This document shows, in pieces, positions 1 through 6,401 of a DNA stretch of 10,203 nt (position 1 is the first letter of the stretch; each line of letters begins with the position of its first letter). The stretch lies in NCBI GenBank assembly GCA_003266065.1, contig MUZY01000028.1, forward strand, positions 5,905-16,107. Reading direction: 5' to 3'. The notes under the pieces are model-generated. The model was not told where the DNA came from and ran no database searches. It saw nothing but the letters and a program-made list of their open reading frames with translations. This DNA is from Methanosphaera sp. rholeuAM130 (GTDB taxonomy: Archaea; Methanobacteriota; Methanobacteria; Methanobacteriales; Methanobacteriaceae). The translations under genes and the position numbers were made by a program.

Positions 1-144
1 AATACTACAAAGAGCGTAAACGGTCTTGTAAACGTCACGGTACCGACCAACGTTACTGCAGGTGTTCATGCTATAGAGTTTACCGTGGGTGAAAGCGGAT
101 GCTATAAGTCAAACAGGCTTACAAGCGTCATTATAAAGAAATAA
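1..144 (+). CDS. C-terminal end of an adhesin-like surface protein (partial)
   Basis: The first reading frame is open from the window edge to a TAA at 142-144 and gives 47 residues; the start lies outside the window. The visible part is rich in Val, Thr, Asn and Ser and reads like the last beta-strands of an Ig-like repeat: a VNVTVPTNVTAG stretch, then AIEFTVGESGCYKSNRLTS, then a short basic end IIKK. This pattern is typical of the very large Ig-like/adhesin-like proteins that gut Methanobacteriales carry in many copies on the cell surface, which is family knowledge and not proof. No C-terminal membrane anchor follows the repeat, so any anchoring would depend on another part of the protein. 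The assignment rests on composition and repeat style only; another extracellular beta-sandwich protein is possible. Confidence 0.6.
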   Translation, partial: NTTKSVNGLVNVTVPTNVTAGVHAIEFTVGESGCYKSNRLTSVIIKK

Positions 145-158
145 TCTATTGACCTCCA

Positions 159-184
159 TTTTTTCTTATTTTTTAATTTGTTTT
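159..184 (+). terminator. Oligo-T transcription terminator after the surface-protein gene
   Basis: Two runs of six T residues (159-164 and 169-174) followed by TTTG and TTTTG begin 15 bases after the stop codon. Archaeal RNA polymerase terminates at such T-rich tracts on the non-template strand, without needing a hairpin. No strong stem precedes the runs. Confidence 0.6.
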
Positions 185-206
185 GTCATTAACATTAAAT
201 CTCAAT

Positions 207-261
207 CCAACAATCCAACTTTAATAAGGGTTATGTGTTATTTTGGACTTGATGTTGTTGG
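207..261 (+). other. Compound hairpin with three stacked stems
   Basis: CCAACAA at 207-213 is complementary to TTGTTGG at 255-261. Directly inside it, TCCAA at 214-218 pairs with TTGGA at 243-247, leaving a 7-base bulge on the right arm. AATAA at 223-227 then pairs with TTATT at 238-242, leaving a 4-base bulge on the left arm and a 10-base loop. This gives 17 base pairs in 55 bases, with six G-C pairs in an otherwise AT-dominated spacer. It could be a folded 3' untranslated region, a small RNA, or chance. Confidence 0.3.
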
Positions 262-378
262 CTTCAGAAATTTAGAATAGTTCTCCAAGATATGTATCGC
301 TTTGTTTTATGTTGTTTTTCTGATTATAATCCATTCACTGGTGAGTTTCTAATAATTATGAATCGAATAGGAAATATT

Positions 379-421
379 TATGTAATCATTTTTGCATACA
401 TATTCTATGTAATCATTTTTG
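379..421 (+). repeat. Two 16-base direct repeats, period 27
   Basis: The same 16 bases, TATGTAATCATTTTTG, occur at 379-394 and 406-421. The start-to-start distance is 27 bases, exactly nine codons, and the repeat lies in frame within a short hydrophobic ORF (358-453), where it gives the repeated peptide YVIIF. An inverted pair, ACATATTC at 398-405 and GAATATGT at 421-428, encloses the second copy. The repeats are certain as sequence; their meaning is not. Confidence 0.6.
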
Positions 422-509
422 AATATGTGGTATACATTATCATTTGTCCATAAGCACTTTTTCAGCTAAATATTCCATTTGTTTTTTAAAAATTACATAA
501 GCCACTATT

Positions 510-521
510 ATGAATATTCAT
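510..521. promoter_or_regulatory. Perfect 12-base palindrome, candidate operator of the SNF2 gene
   Basis: ATGAATATTCAT is identical to its own reverse complement. It ends 27 bases before the candidate TATA element of the SNF2 gene and about 85 bases before its start codon, a normal place for a dimeric regulator to bind. Only one copy was noticed in the window, and AT-rich DNA makes palindromes less surprising. Confidence 0.25.
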
Positions 522-548
522 CATGGATAAATACTAATAATTACAGCG

Positions 549-558
549 ATATATAATA
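549..558 (+). promoter_or_regulatory. Candidate TATA box of the SNF2 gene
   Basis: GATATATAAT matches the archaeal TATA consensus. Initiation about 25 bases downstream would fall near 578-582 and give a leader of roughly 25 bases, enough to hold the AAGGA ribosome binding site at 593-597. A second TATA-like stretch at 580-587 would give an almost leaderless transcript and is less attractive. Confidence 0.4.
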
Positions 559-605
559 TCAATTATAGTAACGATGAAATTTATAAATTATCAAGGATAA
601 TCAAT

Positions 606-3600
606 ATGGAGTATGGAGTCAGCAATTGGGGTAACAAGTGGCTAAACGCATTGAATGGTGTGGATTTGACAAACCGTCTTCCCCGTGGAAAAAGCTATGC
701 GAATACAGGAAAGGTCTATGATATTAAAATAGAAAACAACAGTGTAACTTCCAAGGTCAAGGGAAGATACTATGATCATTACGATACTAGGATAAGATTC
801 GATACCTTCAACGACAGCCAAAAGGAGATTATCCTGGACACCATCAGGGAATCACCATCAATATTGTCTGCTCTTCTTAACCATCAGCTGCCACTGGAGC
901 TTCATGAAATACTGCTTGAAAAGGGTGTAAATCCGTTTCCAACATCTGTTGATGACATCACCTGCCACTGCAGCTGTCCGGACTATGCATACATCTGCAA
1001 ACACGTAGCCGGCTTATTGTACATGGTAACCCATGAGGTCGACAAGGATCCATTTCTTGTTTTTAAGCTGCAGGACTGCGATCTTCTAGACCTTCTTGAC
1101 TATGATACCACCAGCGACAACATCAAATCTATTGATGATCTGTTTAGCAATGAGGACAATCAATCCACTCCAATTAATGGGGATATTGATTTTTCATTGA
1201 TTCCCGATTTGTCCATTAATATCTTTTCGCTACTTAACCAAAAGCCGTTGTTTTATGAAAAGGATTTCAGGGCAATACTTGAAAACTTCGTAAAGGCAAG
1301 AAGCCGTTATGCTAAAAAGGCTGTTGACAACTACCACAGAGAATTTTATGGTCACAGCATATTTAATATTATCGAAGAACCCTCAAACAAAAGACCTAAA
1401 AATGAGGAGGACTATCCTGAATGGTTTGAAGAACAATTCATTGAAAAGTGGGACAAGCCTAATCAATGGGAATCATTCAATTTGGAAGTAAATGACGATT
1501 ATAACATTGAAAGCATCTATACCTCACATGAAAGTCCATTCGATGATAACCCTACACTTGAATACCTCTTTTCATTCTTCATTGAATTATCGGAAAGTCC
1601 AATACATAAATACAATAATGATATTGCATTCTTCAATCTGCTCTTTCAGTTCAGCGTTGAATTAATTAAAAAGCATGCATTGATTCCCGAGTTTTTCACA
1701 AGCAATGACCGCTATTATATACGATGGATACCTGCAGTATTTGACAAGAATATCAAGGATATCATCGATAGATTAGTGCTTCTATGTCCCGATTTTCTGG
1801 TATATTACCATGACGGGAAGCTTTCAAAGACAGATCAGATATTATGCATCGTAAGCCTGTTTGTTAAGGCATTTGATGAATATTACTCCAGGTGGGGCAT
1901 GACCCAAAAGCTCAAAAAGCAGTGCCAATACAACACATTCAGCCTCTTTTTAGGTCAACCCCAGTACTTCGACAAGTTCTCCGAGCAGGGATACGAGAAG
2001 CTCATCAACCAGTGGCTTTCCAAGTTTGTCCTCACGTTCAGGGATTATGAGCTGTTTATTGTCATCGACGAGCAATATGACTCGTATACAGTTGAAGTAA
2101 AGGTCAGCATCGATGAGGGACGGATGCAGAACATTAACGAATTCATGGATGACTGCAAGGATAACTATTTGAAGCTGCAATTGCTCAGCGATACCTACAT
2201 CATACATGAGATATTTCCGCAGATAAACCAGTCAATTGATTTAAATGAAAACTTGGAGTTTAATCTTGACGAATTCTCGGAGTTTTTCATGAATACTCTG
2301 CCACTTTTTGAAGTAATCGGTATAACGATAATCCTGCCTAAAGGCCTCCAGAAGATATTCCGTCCACGGCTCAAACTTGACATCGCAGGCTCCAAGAATG
2401 AAAAGGGATACCTGTCCTTCAGTGACATAATCAAGTTTGACTGGAAGGTTCACATCGGTGATGACTCATATGAAATCAGTGAATTCAAGAAGCTGGCCGA
2501 AAAATCACGCGGACTCGTAAAACTAAACAATCAATATGTAATCCTTGATGAAAGCGAGACAAAAAAACTAATCAAGGATATAGAAAAATTGCCAGAAAAA
2601 CTCAACAGGCATGAACTGATGAAGACATTGCTCTCCGGAGAGTATAAGGATGCCGAAGTTGAAATAGATGAAAACCTGTCCAATATGCTAGACAATATAG
2701 GCAAATATGAAAAATGTGAAATACCCGACAGCATAACCGCCAATCTGCGTGATTATCAGAAAACAGGCTATTCATGGCTGGTACAGAACATCAACACGGG
2801 CTTCGGTTCGATACTGGCCGATGACATGGGATTGGGTAAGACTCTGCAGACACTTACTGCAATACAGCACTTCAAGGATGAAGGATTATTGGAAAAGGAG
2901 AAGGTTCTTGTGGTTGCACCTACAAGTCTTTTAACCAATTGGCAGGAGGAAATCAGGAAGTTTACGCCTGATTTGACATCGTACATATTCCACGGCACTA
3001 AACGGAAGTTTCCCAAGAAGGATTATGACATCTACTTGACATCCTACGGTGTTATAAGAAAGGACGTTGACAAGTTCAACAAGAAGAAATGGTTCATCAA
3101 TATCATCGATGAGGCACAGAACATTAAAAATCCCGATACCAAACAGACAAAGGCGGTTAAAAAGGTAAAAGCTAAACATAAGATAGCATTGAGCGGTACT
3201 CCCGTAGAAAATAGATTATCTGAGTATTGGAGCATATTCGACTTCATCAATAAGGGCTATTTAACTACATTGAAACAATTCAGACAGAACTATATAGTTC
3301 CTATTGAAAAGGAAAAAAATCAGGACACTCTGGAAAACTTCAAGCAAATAACGCAGCCGTTTATTCTAAGAAGACTCAAAAGCGACAGGAATATTATCAA
3401 AGACCTGCCTGACAAGATTACCAATGACATATACTGTGACCTGTCCAGAAAACAGGTATCATTATATAAGGAGATACTTGACACGTCTATGGATGAGGTT
3501 GATGCCAATGAGGGAATAAAGAGAAAGGGTTTGGTACTCAAACTAATAAACTCACTCAAACAGGTTTGCAACCATCCCTCACAGTTTACAAAATCCAAAA

Positions 3601-4145
3601 AATATATTATAGAAGACTCCGGTAAGATGCAGACATTGATGGATATACTGGAAAACATATTGGAATCCAACGAGAAAGTATTGATATTCACCCAATACGT
3701 TCAGATGGGAAATATAATGAAGAAATTGATTGAAGACAAGTTCAAGGAGGAAGTGCTGTTCTTGCACGGATCGCTTTCAAGGAAAAAGCGTGACCGGATG
3801 GTCAGGAAATTCCAGCAAAATACCCAAAGCAAGATATTCATCATATCCCTTAAGGCCGGTGGTACAGGATTGAACCTGACAGCCGCAAGCAATGTAATCC
3901 ATTATGACCTCTGGTGGAATCCCGCCGTTGAAAATCAGGCTACCGACAGGGCATACCGTATCGGTCAAAAGGATAACGTGATGGTATACAGATTCATCAC
4001 CAAGGGTACTTTTGAGGAAAAAATCAACGACATGATACATGACAAAGAGGAACTTGCACAGCTGACCGTTGGAAGTGGTGAACAGTTCATAACCGAGATG
4101 AATGACAACCAGTTAAGGGAGATGTTCAACTTAAGAAGAACATGA
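606..4145 (+). CDS. SWIM zinc-finger / SNF2-family helicase-like ATPase fusion
   Basis: The protein has 1179 residues and is probably an ATP-driven translocase that acts on DNA or DNA-protein complexes in the cytoplasm; the exact substrate is unknown. Residues 1-140 resemble stand-alone SWIM proteins (NRLPRGKSYANTGKV near 23-37) and contain the zinc ligands C122-x-C124 and C131-x-H133. Residues of about 150-560 match nothing I can name. Residues of about 560-690 look like the SNF2-associated domain of bacterial SNF2 proteins (FDWKVHIG from 611, then a GLVKL...YVILDE stretch). The SNF2 ATPase follows: motif I DDMGLGKT (739-746, K745), motif II DEAQ (835-838), motif III SGTPVEN (863-869), and the second RecA lobe with the TDRAYRIGQ motif (R1115, R1118). 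All catalytic motifs are intact. The ATG at 606 is supported by AAGGA eight bases upstream and by the family-like YGVSNWG start. It is a single-gene unit bounded by terminators. Resemblance to DNA repair or defence SNF2 proteins is possible, but no partner gene is adjacent. Confidence 0.9.
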   Translation: MEYGVSNWGNKWLNALNGVDLTNRLPRGKSYANTGKVYDIKIENNSVTSKVKGRYYDHYDTRIRFDTFNDSQKEIILDTIRESPSILSALLNHQLPLELHEILLEKGVNPFPTSVDDITCHCSCPDYAYICKHVAGLLYMVTHEVDKDPFLVFKLQDCDLLDLLDYDTTSDNIKSIDDLFSNEDNQSTPINGDIDFSLIPDLSINIFSLLNQKPLFYEKDFRAILENFVKARSRYAKKAVDNYHREFYGHSIFNIIEEPSNKRPKNEEDYPEWFEEQFIEKWDKPNQWESFNLEVNDDYNIESIYTSHESPFDDNPTLEYLFSFFIELSESPIHKYNNDIAFFNLLFQFSVELIKKHALIPEFFTSNDRYYIRWIPAVFDKNIKDIIDRLVLLCPDFLVYYHDGKLSKTDQILCIVSLFVKAFDEYYSRWGMTQKLKKQCQYNTFSLFLGQPQYFDKFSEQGYEKLINQWLSKFVLTFRDYELFIVIDEQYDSYTVEVKVSIDEGRMQNINEFMDDCKDNYLKLQLLSDTYIIHEIFPQINQSIDLNENLEFNLDEFSEFFMNTLPLFEVIGITIILPKGLQKIFRPRLKLDIAGSKNEKGYLSFSDIIKFDWKVHIGDDSYEISEFKKLAEKSRGLVKLNNQYVILDESETKKLIKDIEKLPEKLNRHELMKTLLSGEYKDAEVEIDENLSNMLDNIGKYEKCEIPDSITANLRDYQKTGYSWLVQNINTGFGSILADDMGLGKTLQTLTAIQHFKDEGLLEKEKVLVVAPTSLLTNWQEEIRKFTPDLTSYIFHGTKRKFPKKDYDIYLTSYGVIRKDVDKFNKKKWFINIIDEAQNIKNPDTKQTKAVKKVKAKHKIALSGTPVENRLSEYWSIFDFINKGYLTTLKQFRQNYIVPIEKEKNQDTLENFKQITQPFILRRLKSDRNIIKDLPDKITNDIYCDLSRKQVSLYKEILDTSMDEVDANEGIKRKGLVLKLINSLKQVCNHPSQFTKSKKYIIEDSGKMQTLMDILENILESNEKVLIFTQYVQMGNIMKKLIEDKFKEEVLFLHGSLSRKKRDRMVRKFQQNTQSKIFIISLKAGGTGLNLTAASNVIHYDLWWNPAVENQATDRAYRIGQKDNVMVYRFITKGTFEEKINDMIHDKEELAQLTVGSGEQFITEMNDNQLREMFNLRRT

Positions 4146-4160
4146 ATTATCTTCACCAAC

Positions 4161-4177
4161 TTTTTTTTTCATTTTTA
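4161..4177 (+). terminator. Oligo-T terminator after the SNF2 gene
   Basis: A run of nine T residues (4161-4169), then CATTTTT, begins 15 bases after the TGA stop. This is the strongest T tract in the spacer and fits archaeal intrinsic termination. Confidence 0.65.
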
Positions 4178-4263
4178 GTATAGCATTTTTAAAAGTTTTT
4201 TCTCATAATTATATGAAAAACAGTAATCTTTATTAAATACCTTTGAAATATATAATATTAACA

Positions 4264-4381
4264 GATTCTCATATGATAAATAATTATATATTATTTATTT
4301 TTTCCACGATAGTATAAGCGTTTTTTATACTTTGAGAATCATTTAAGGGGTATCCATTATACTGATTTCGTATATTGGATA
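4264..4381 (+). other. Possible structured RNA or multi-stem element
   Basis: Four stems can be drawn. An outer stem pairs GATTCTCA (4264-4271) with TGAGAATC (4333-4340). It encloses a 9-pair AT-only hairpin (4276-4284 with 4290-4298) and a 7-pair hairpin, AGTATAA (4311-4317) with TTATACT (4325-4331), giving a three-way junction. A separate hairpin follows at once: TATCCATTATAC (4351-4362) with GTATATTGGATA (4370-4381), 11 of 12 positions paired around a 7-base loop. A TATA-like element at 4229-4238 would place a start near 4260, just before the outer stem, and TTTT follows the last hairpin at 4385-4388. Low complexity means chance pairing is a serious alternative. Confidence 0.25.
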
Positions 4382-4540
4382 AGGTTTTGTATTTAGATTA
4401 AATAATTTATGTGATATGAATATGAAAGAGAAAAATATTCTGTCATATGAACTTAATTTATTAAAAGGCTTTTTTTATATTCTGATTAATAATTTTATAG
4501 TGATTTATTAATATTTACTTAAAGGGTATACTAAAATTTT

Positions 4541-4548
4541 TTTATAAT
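4541..4548 (+). promoter_or_regulatory. TATA box of the mvk operon
   Basis: TTTATAAT lies about 41-48 bases upstream of the mvk start codon. Initiation about 25 bases downstream would fall near 4568 and leave a leader of about 20 bases holding the GGAGAG ribosome binding site (4577-4582). No comparable promoter was seen between the following four genes, so this probably drives the whole operon. Confidence 0.45.
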
Positions 4549-4588
4549 CTATTGCATTACTGTTTCCTATGACTATGGAGAGTAATTA

Positions 4589-5560
4589 ATGAAGATTAAA
4601 TCATTTGCACCGGGAAAGATTATATTATTCGGTGAACATTCAGTCGTACATAATAAGCCGGCCATTGCAGCTGCAATAAATAGGGGCGTAGATGTAGAAC
4701 TGACGCCAAGAAATGACAATATAGTTCATGTGGTTGTGCCGGTAATCGACTATGACCAAGAACATGAATTAACTGATTTTAAATTAAATTACATTATCGA
4801 TAGTCATAAAAAGATGATTACCGATTATATTTATGAGGTAATCAACTTATTTGAATTTCAAAGAGGTTTTGACATTACAGTTGATATCAACATGTACCTG
4901 GGTGTTGGTTTAGGTTCATCTGCTGCCGTAACGGTGTCAACACTGAAGGCCGTATCGTTATATGCCAATGAAGAATATACCAAGGATGAGATAGCACATA
5001 TTGCCCGTTCTATTGAAATAAAGATACAGGGAGCTGCCAGTCCGATTGATACGTCCATGAGTACTTACGGTGGCATTATCTATATCGATAATGACTTTAG
5101 ATTACACCCGGTTGGTGTTAACATGGCCTTGCCATTAATTGTTCAAAACTGTCAAATAAGTGGTAACACGGGAAAATTAGTTGAATCTGTTAGACAAAAA
5201 TATGAAAAATATCCTAATATAGTAGGAAAAATATTTGATGCAATGGAACAAATAGCGGTTGATGCGAAAGTAGCATTGGAAGAGGGCAATACGGAACATC
5301 TAAGTAATTATATGAATATAAATCAGGGATTGCTTGATTCGATTGGCGTCAATACACTGGAATTATCAACTATGGTATATGATATAAGACGTCACGGTGC
5401 CAAAGGATCTAAACTAACCGGCAGCGGTGGTGGAGGCTGTATCATAGCATTCTGTCCGGACAATATAGATGAAGTCTATGACAGTTTAGACGATACATAT
5501 CCAAAATTCAAGTGTGAACTGTCAACCGATGGAGTGGAAGCATCAATCATCAAAGATTAA
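4589..5560 (+). CDS. mvk: Mevalonate kinase
   Basis: The 323-residue cytoplasmic GHMP kinase transfers phosphate from ATP to mevalonate, giving mevalonate 5-phosphate, the entry step to archaeal isoprenoid lipids. The order of motifs is classic: APGKIILFGEHSVV at 7-20 (K10 is the likely catalytic lysine), the phosphate-binding loop GVGLGSSAA at 105-113, the GAASPID segment with D154 as likely catalytic base, and the C-terminal KLTGSGGGG loop at 275-283. Length fits archaeal MVKs of about 310-325 residues. The ATG follows GGAG by eight bases. The residue normally Pro at the start of motif 2 (PxGxGLGSSA) is Tyr103 here, a small departure. It is the first gene of the operon, and isopentenyl phosphate kinase starts 10 bases after its stop. 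The downstream archaeal steps to isopentenyl phosphate are not encoded in this window. Confidence 0.95.
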   Translation: MKIKSFAPGKIILFGEHSVVHNKPAIAAAINRGVDVELTPRNDNIVHVVVPVIDYDQEHELTDFKLNYIIDSHKKMITDYIYEVINLFEFQRGFDITVDINMYLGVGLGSSAAVTVSTLKAVSLYANEEYTKDEIAHIARSIEIKIQGAASPIDTSMSTYGGIIYIDNDFRLHPVGVNMALPLIVQNCQISGNTGKLVESVRQKYEKYPNIVGKIFDAMEQIAVDAKVALEEGNTEHLSNYMNINQGLLDSIGVNTLELSTMVYDIRRHGAKGSKLTGSGGGGCIIAFCPDNIDEVYDSLDDTYPKFKCELSTDGVEASIIKD

Positions 5561-5570
5561 GGGTTTACAT

Positions 5571-6359
5571 ATGATAATACTTAAATTGGGTGGCAGTGCA
5601 TTAACCATAAAGGATGCAGACAAGCCAACTATAGATGATGTTAACTTAGAAAGAATAGCCGAAGAGGTATCATGTTACAATCAGGACATGATTATAGTTC
5701 ACGGTGCAGGATCATTTGGACATATTCACGCAAAGGAGTATGCTATCGGAGAGACTATAACCGATGACAAAGACAAGTCAAATAAGATAAAAGGAATGTC
5801 TCTTACACAGGCATCAGTTCAACTGTTAAATTATAAGGTTATAAGTAAACTGCATGAAAAAAATGTTCCCGCTATTGGTATGAAACCATCCTCATTTATC
5901 GTAAATAAAAATAAACGAATAGATGAATGTGATACAAATCTAATCAGACAATACCTCGATGATGGATTCGTACCGGTATTATATGGAGACGCGGTTTTGG
6001 ATAAAAACGATGAAATAAAATATTCCATATTATCCGGTGACCAGATTATCACATATTTGGCTAAAGACTTAAAAGCCGATCGTGTAATCTTATCATCAGA
6101 TGTTGATGGCATATATACAGATAATCCCAAAACAAATCCGGATGCTAAGTTAATTGATATAGTTACAAAAGACACGCTTTTAACAACAACCACCAACGAC
6201 AATCAAGCAGACGTTACGGGCGGTATGGCCGGTAAGATTAATGAATTACTGGAATTGGCCGACTATGGTATAGAATCACAGATTATCAATGCCCAGAAGG
6301 AAGGCAATATCAAACTAGCCGTATCAGGTAAGGCTGTTAAAGGTACTATTATCAAATAA
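5571..6359 (+). CDS. ipk: Isopentenyl phosphate kinase
   Basis: A 262-residue member of the amino-acid-kinase fold that phosphorylates isopentenyl phosphate to isopentenyl diphosphate with ATP, the last kinase step of the archaeal modified mevalonate pathway. Visible signatures are the N-terminal KLGGS loop (K5, G7, G8), K14, and VHGAGSFGH with H51 in the place of the substrate-binding histidine that marks IPKs off from other family members. SSDVDGIYTDNP (D177, D179) and DVTGGMAGK (214-222) form the nucleotide side. I chose the ATG at 5571 because the protein then begins MIILKLGGS like known IPKs; an upstream in-frame ATG at 5514 lies inside mvk and adds 19 unlike residues. The ribosome binding site is weak (AAGGG at the mvk stop codon), which suggests translational coupling to mvk. 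Confidence 0.94.
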   Translation: MIILKLGGSALTIKDADKPTIDDVNLERIAEEVSCYNQDMIIVHGAGSFGHIHAKEYAIGETITDDKDKSNKIKGMSLTQASVQLLNYKVISKLHEKNVPAIGMKPSSFIVNKNKRIDECDTNLIRQYLDDGFVPVLYGDAVLDKNDEIKYSILSGDQIITYLAKDLKADRVILSSDVDGIYTDNPKTNPDAKLIDIVTKDTLLTTTTNDNQADVTGGMAGKINELLELADYGIESQIINAQKEGNIKLAVSGKAVKGTIIK

Positions 6360-6390
6360 TCATTTTAATTAATAACAATCAATCAAAAAG

Positions 6391-6396
6391 GGAGGT
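6391..6396 (+). promoter_or_regulatory. Strong ribosome binding site of fni
   Basis: GGAGGT ends five bases before the ATG at 6402 and is the best Shine-Dalgarno match preceding any gene here after the one of rnj. The 42-base gap before fni has no T-rich terminator and no clear TATA box, so this gene seems to rely on its own ribosome loading within the shared transcript. Confidence 0.6.
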
Positions 6397-6401
6397 AGTA
6401 A

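Larger units (their letters stand above)
145..605. other. AT-rich spacer between the surface-protein gene and the SNF2 gene
   Basis: This 461-base stretch holds no gene I can assign with confidence. Reading from the left it contains the T-rich terminator, a compound hairpin (207-261), a 31-codon hydrophobic ORF with an in-frame direct repeat (358-453), a perfect 12-base palindrome (510-521) and a TATA-like promoter for the SNF2 gene. Base composition is far more AT-rich than the neighbouring coding DNA, so some of these simple symmetries may be chance. No tRNA, CRISPR repeat or insertion-sequence end was seen. Confidence 0.7.
4146..4588. other. AT-rich spacer between the SNF2 gene and the isoprenoid operon
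   Basis: These 443 bases contain no confident protein gene. They hold the oligo-T terminator of the SNF2 gene, TATA-like stretches at 4229-4238 and 4245-4256, a cluster of four potential stems between 4264 and 4381, further AT-only inverted repeats (for example 4485-4492 with 4505-4512), and the promoter and ribosome binding site of mvk at the right end. The length is large for a simple promoter spacer in a compact archaeal genome, which leaves room for an unannotated RNA. Confidence 0.7.

Noticed and set aside
233..280. 15-codon frame preceded by AAGGG
   Set aside because: It is too short to judge, overlaps the 207-261 hairpin and has no recognisable sequence.
379..421. Direct repeats as the start of a CRISPR array
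   Set aside because: There are only two copies, with an 11-base gap instead of a normal 30-40 base spacer, and no cas gene is nearby.
3320..3691. 123-codon open frame on the minus strand
   Set aside because: It lies wholly inside the SNF2 gene, whose motifs are continuous on the + strand. The translated sequence is Ser/Leu/Ile-rich shadow composition and has no recognisable motif.
606..4145. SNF2 protein as part of a DISARM-like or other defence island
   Set aside because: There is no methyltransferase, nuclease, phospholipase-type or other defence partner next to it; both sides are closed by terminators and housekeeping or surface genes.
4416..4511. 31-codon frame in the spacer upstream of mvk, with a hydrophobic end
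   Set aside because: It has no ribosome binding site, Lys/Asn/Ile/Phe composition as expected from AT-rich DNA, and no repeat or motif to support it.
4485..4512. 8-base inverted repeat ATTAATAA/TTATTAAT
   Set aside because: The arms contain only A and T in a region dominated by A and T; such pairs occur several times by chance in this spacer.
5514..5570. Upstream ATG that would extend isopentenyl phosphate kinase by 19 residues
   Set aside because: The extension lies inside the mevalonate kinase gene and has no family similarity; the family N-terminus MIILKLGGS starts at 5571.
5831..6202. 123-codon open frame on the minus strand
   Set aside because: It is antisense to the well-supported isopentenyl phosphate kinase and shows only shadow-type composition.
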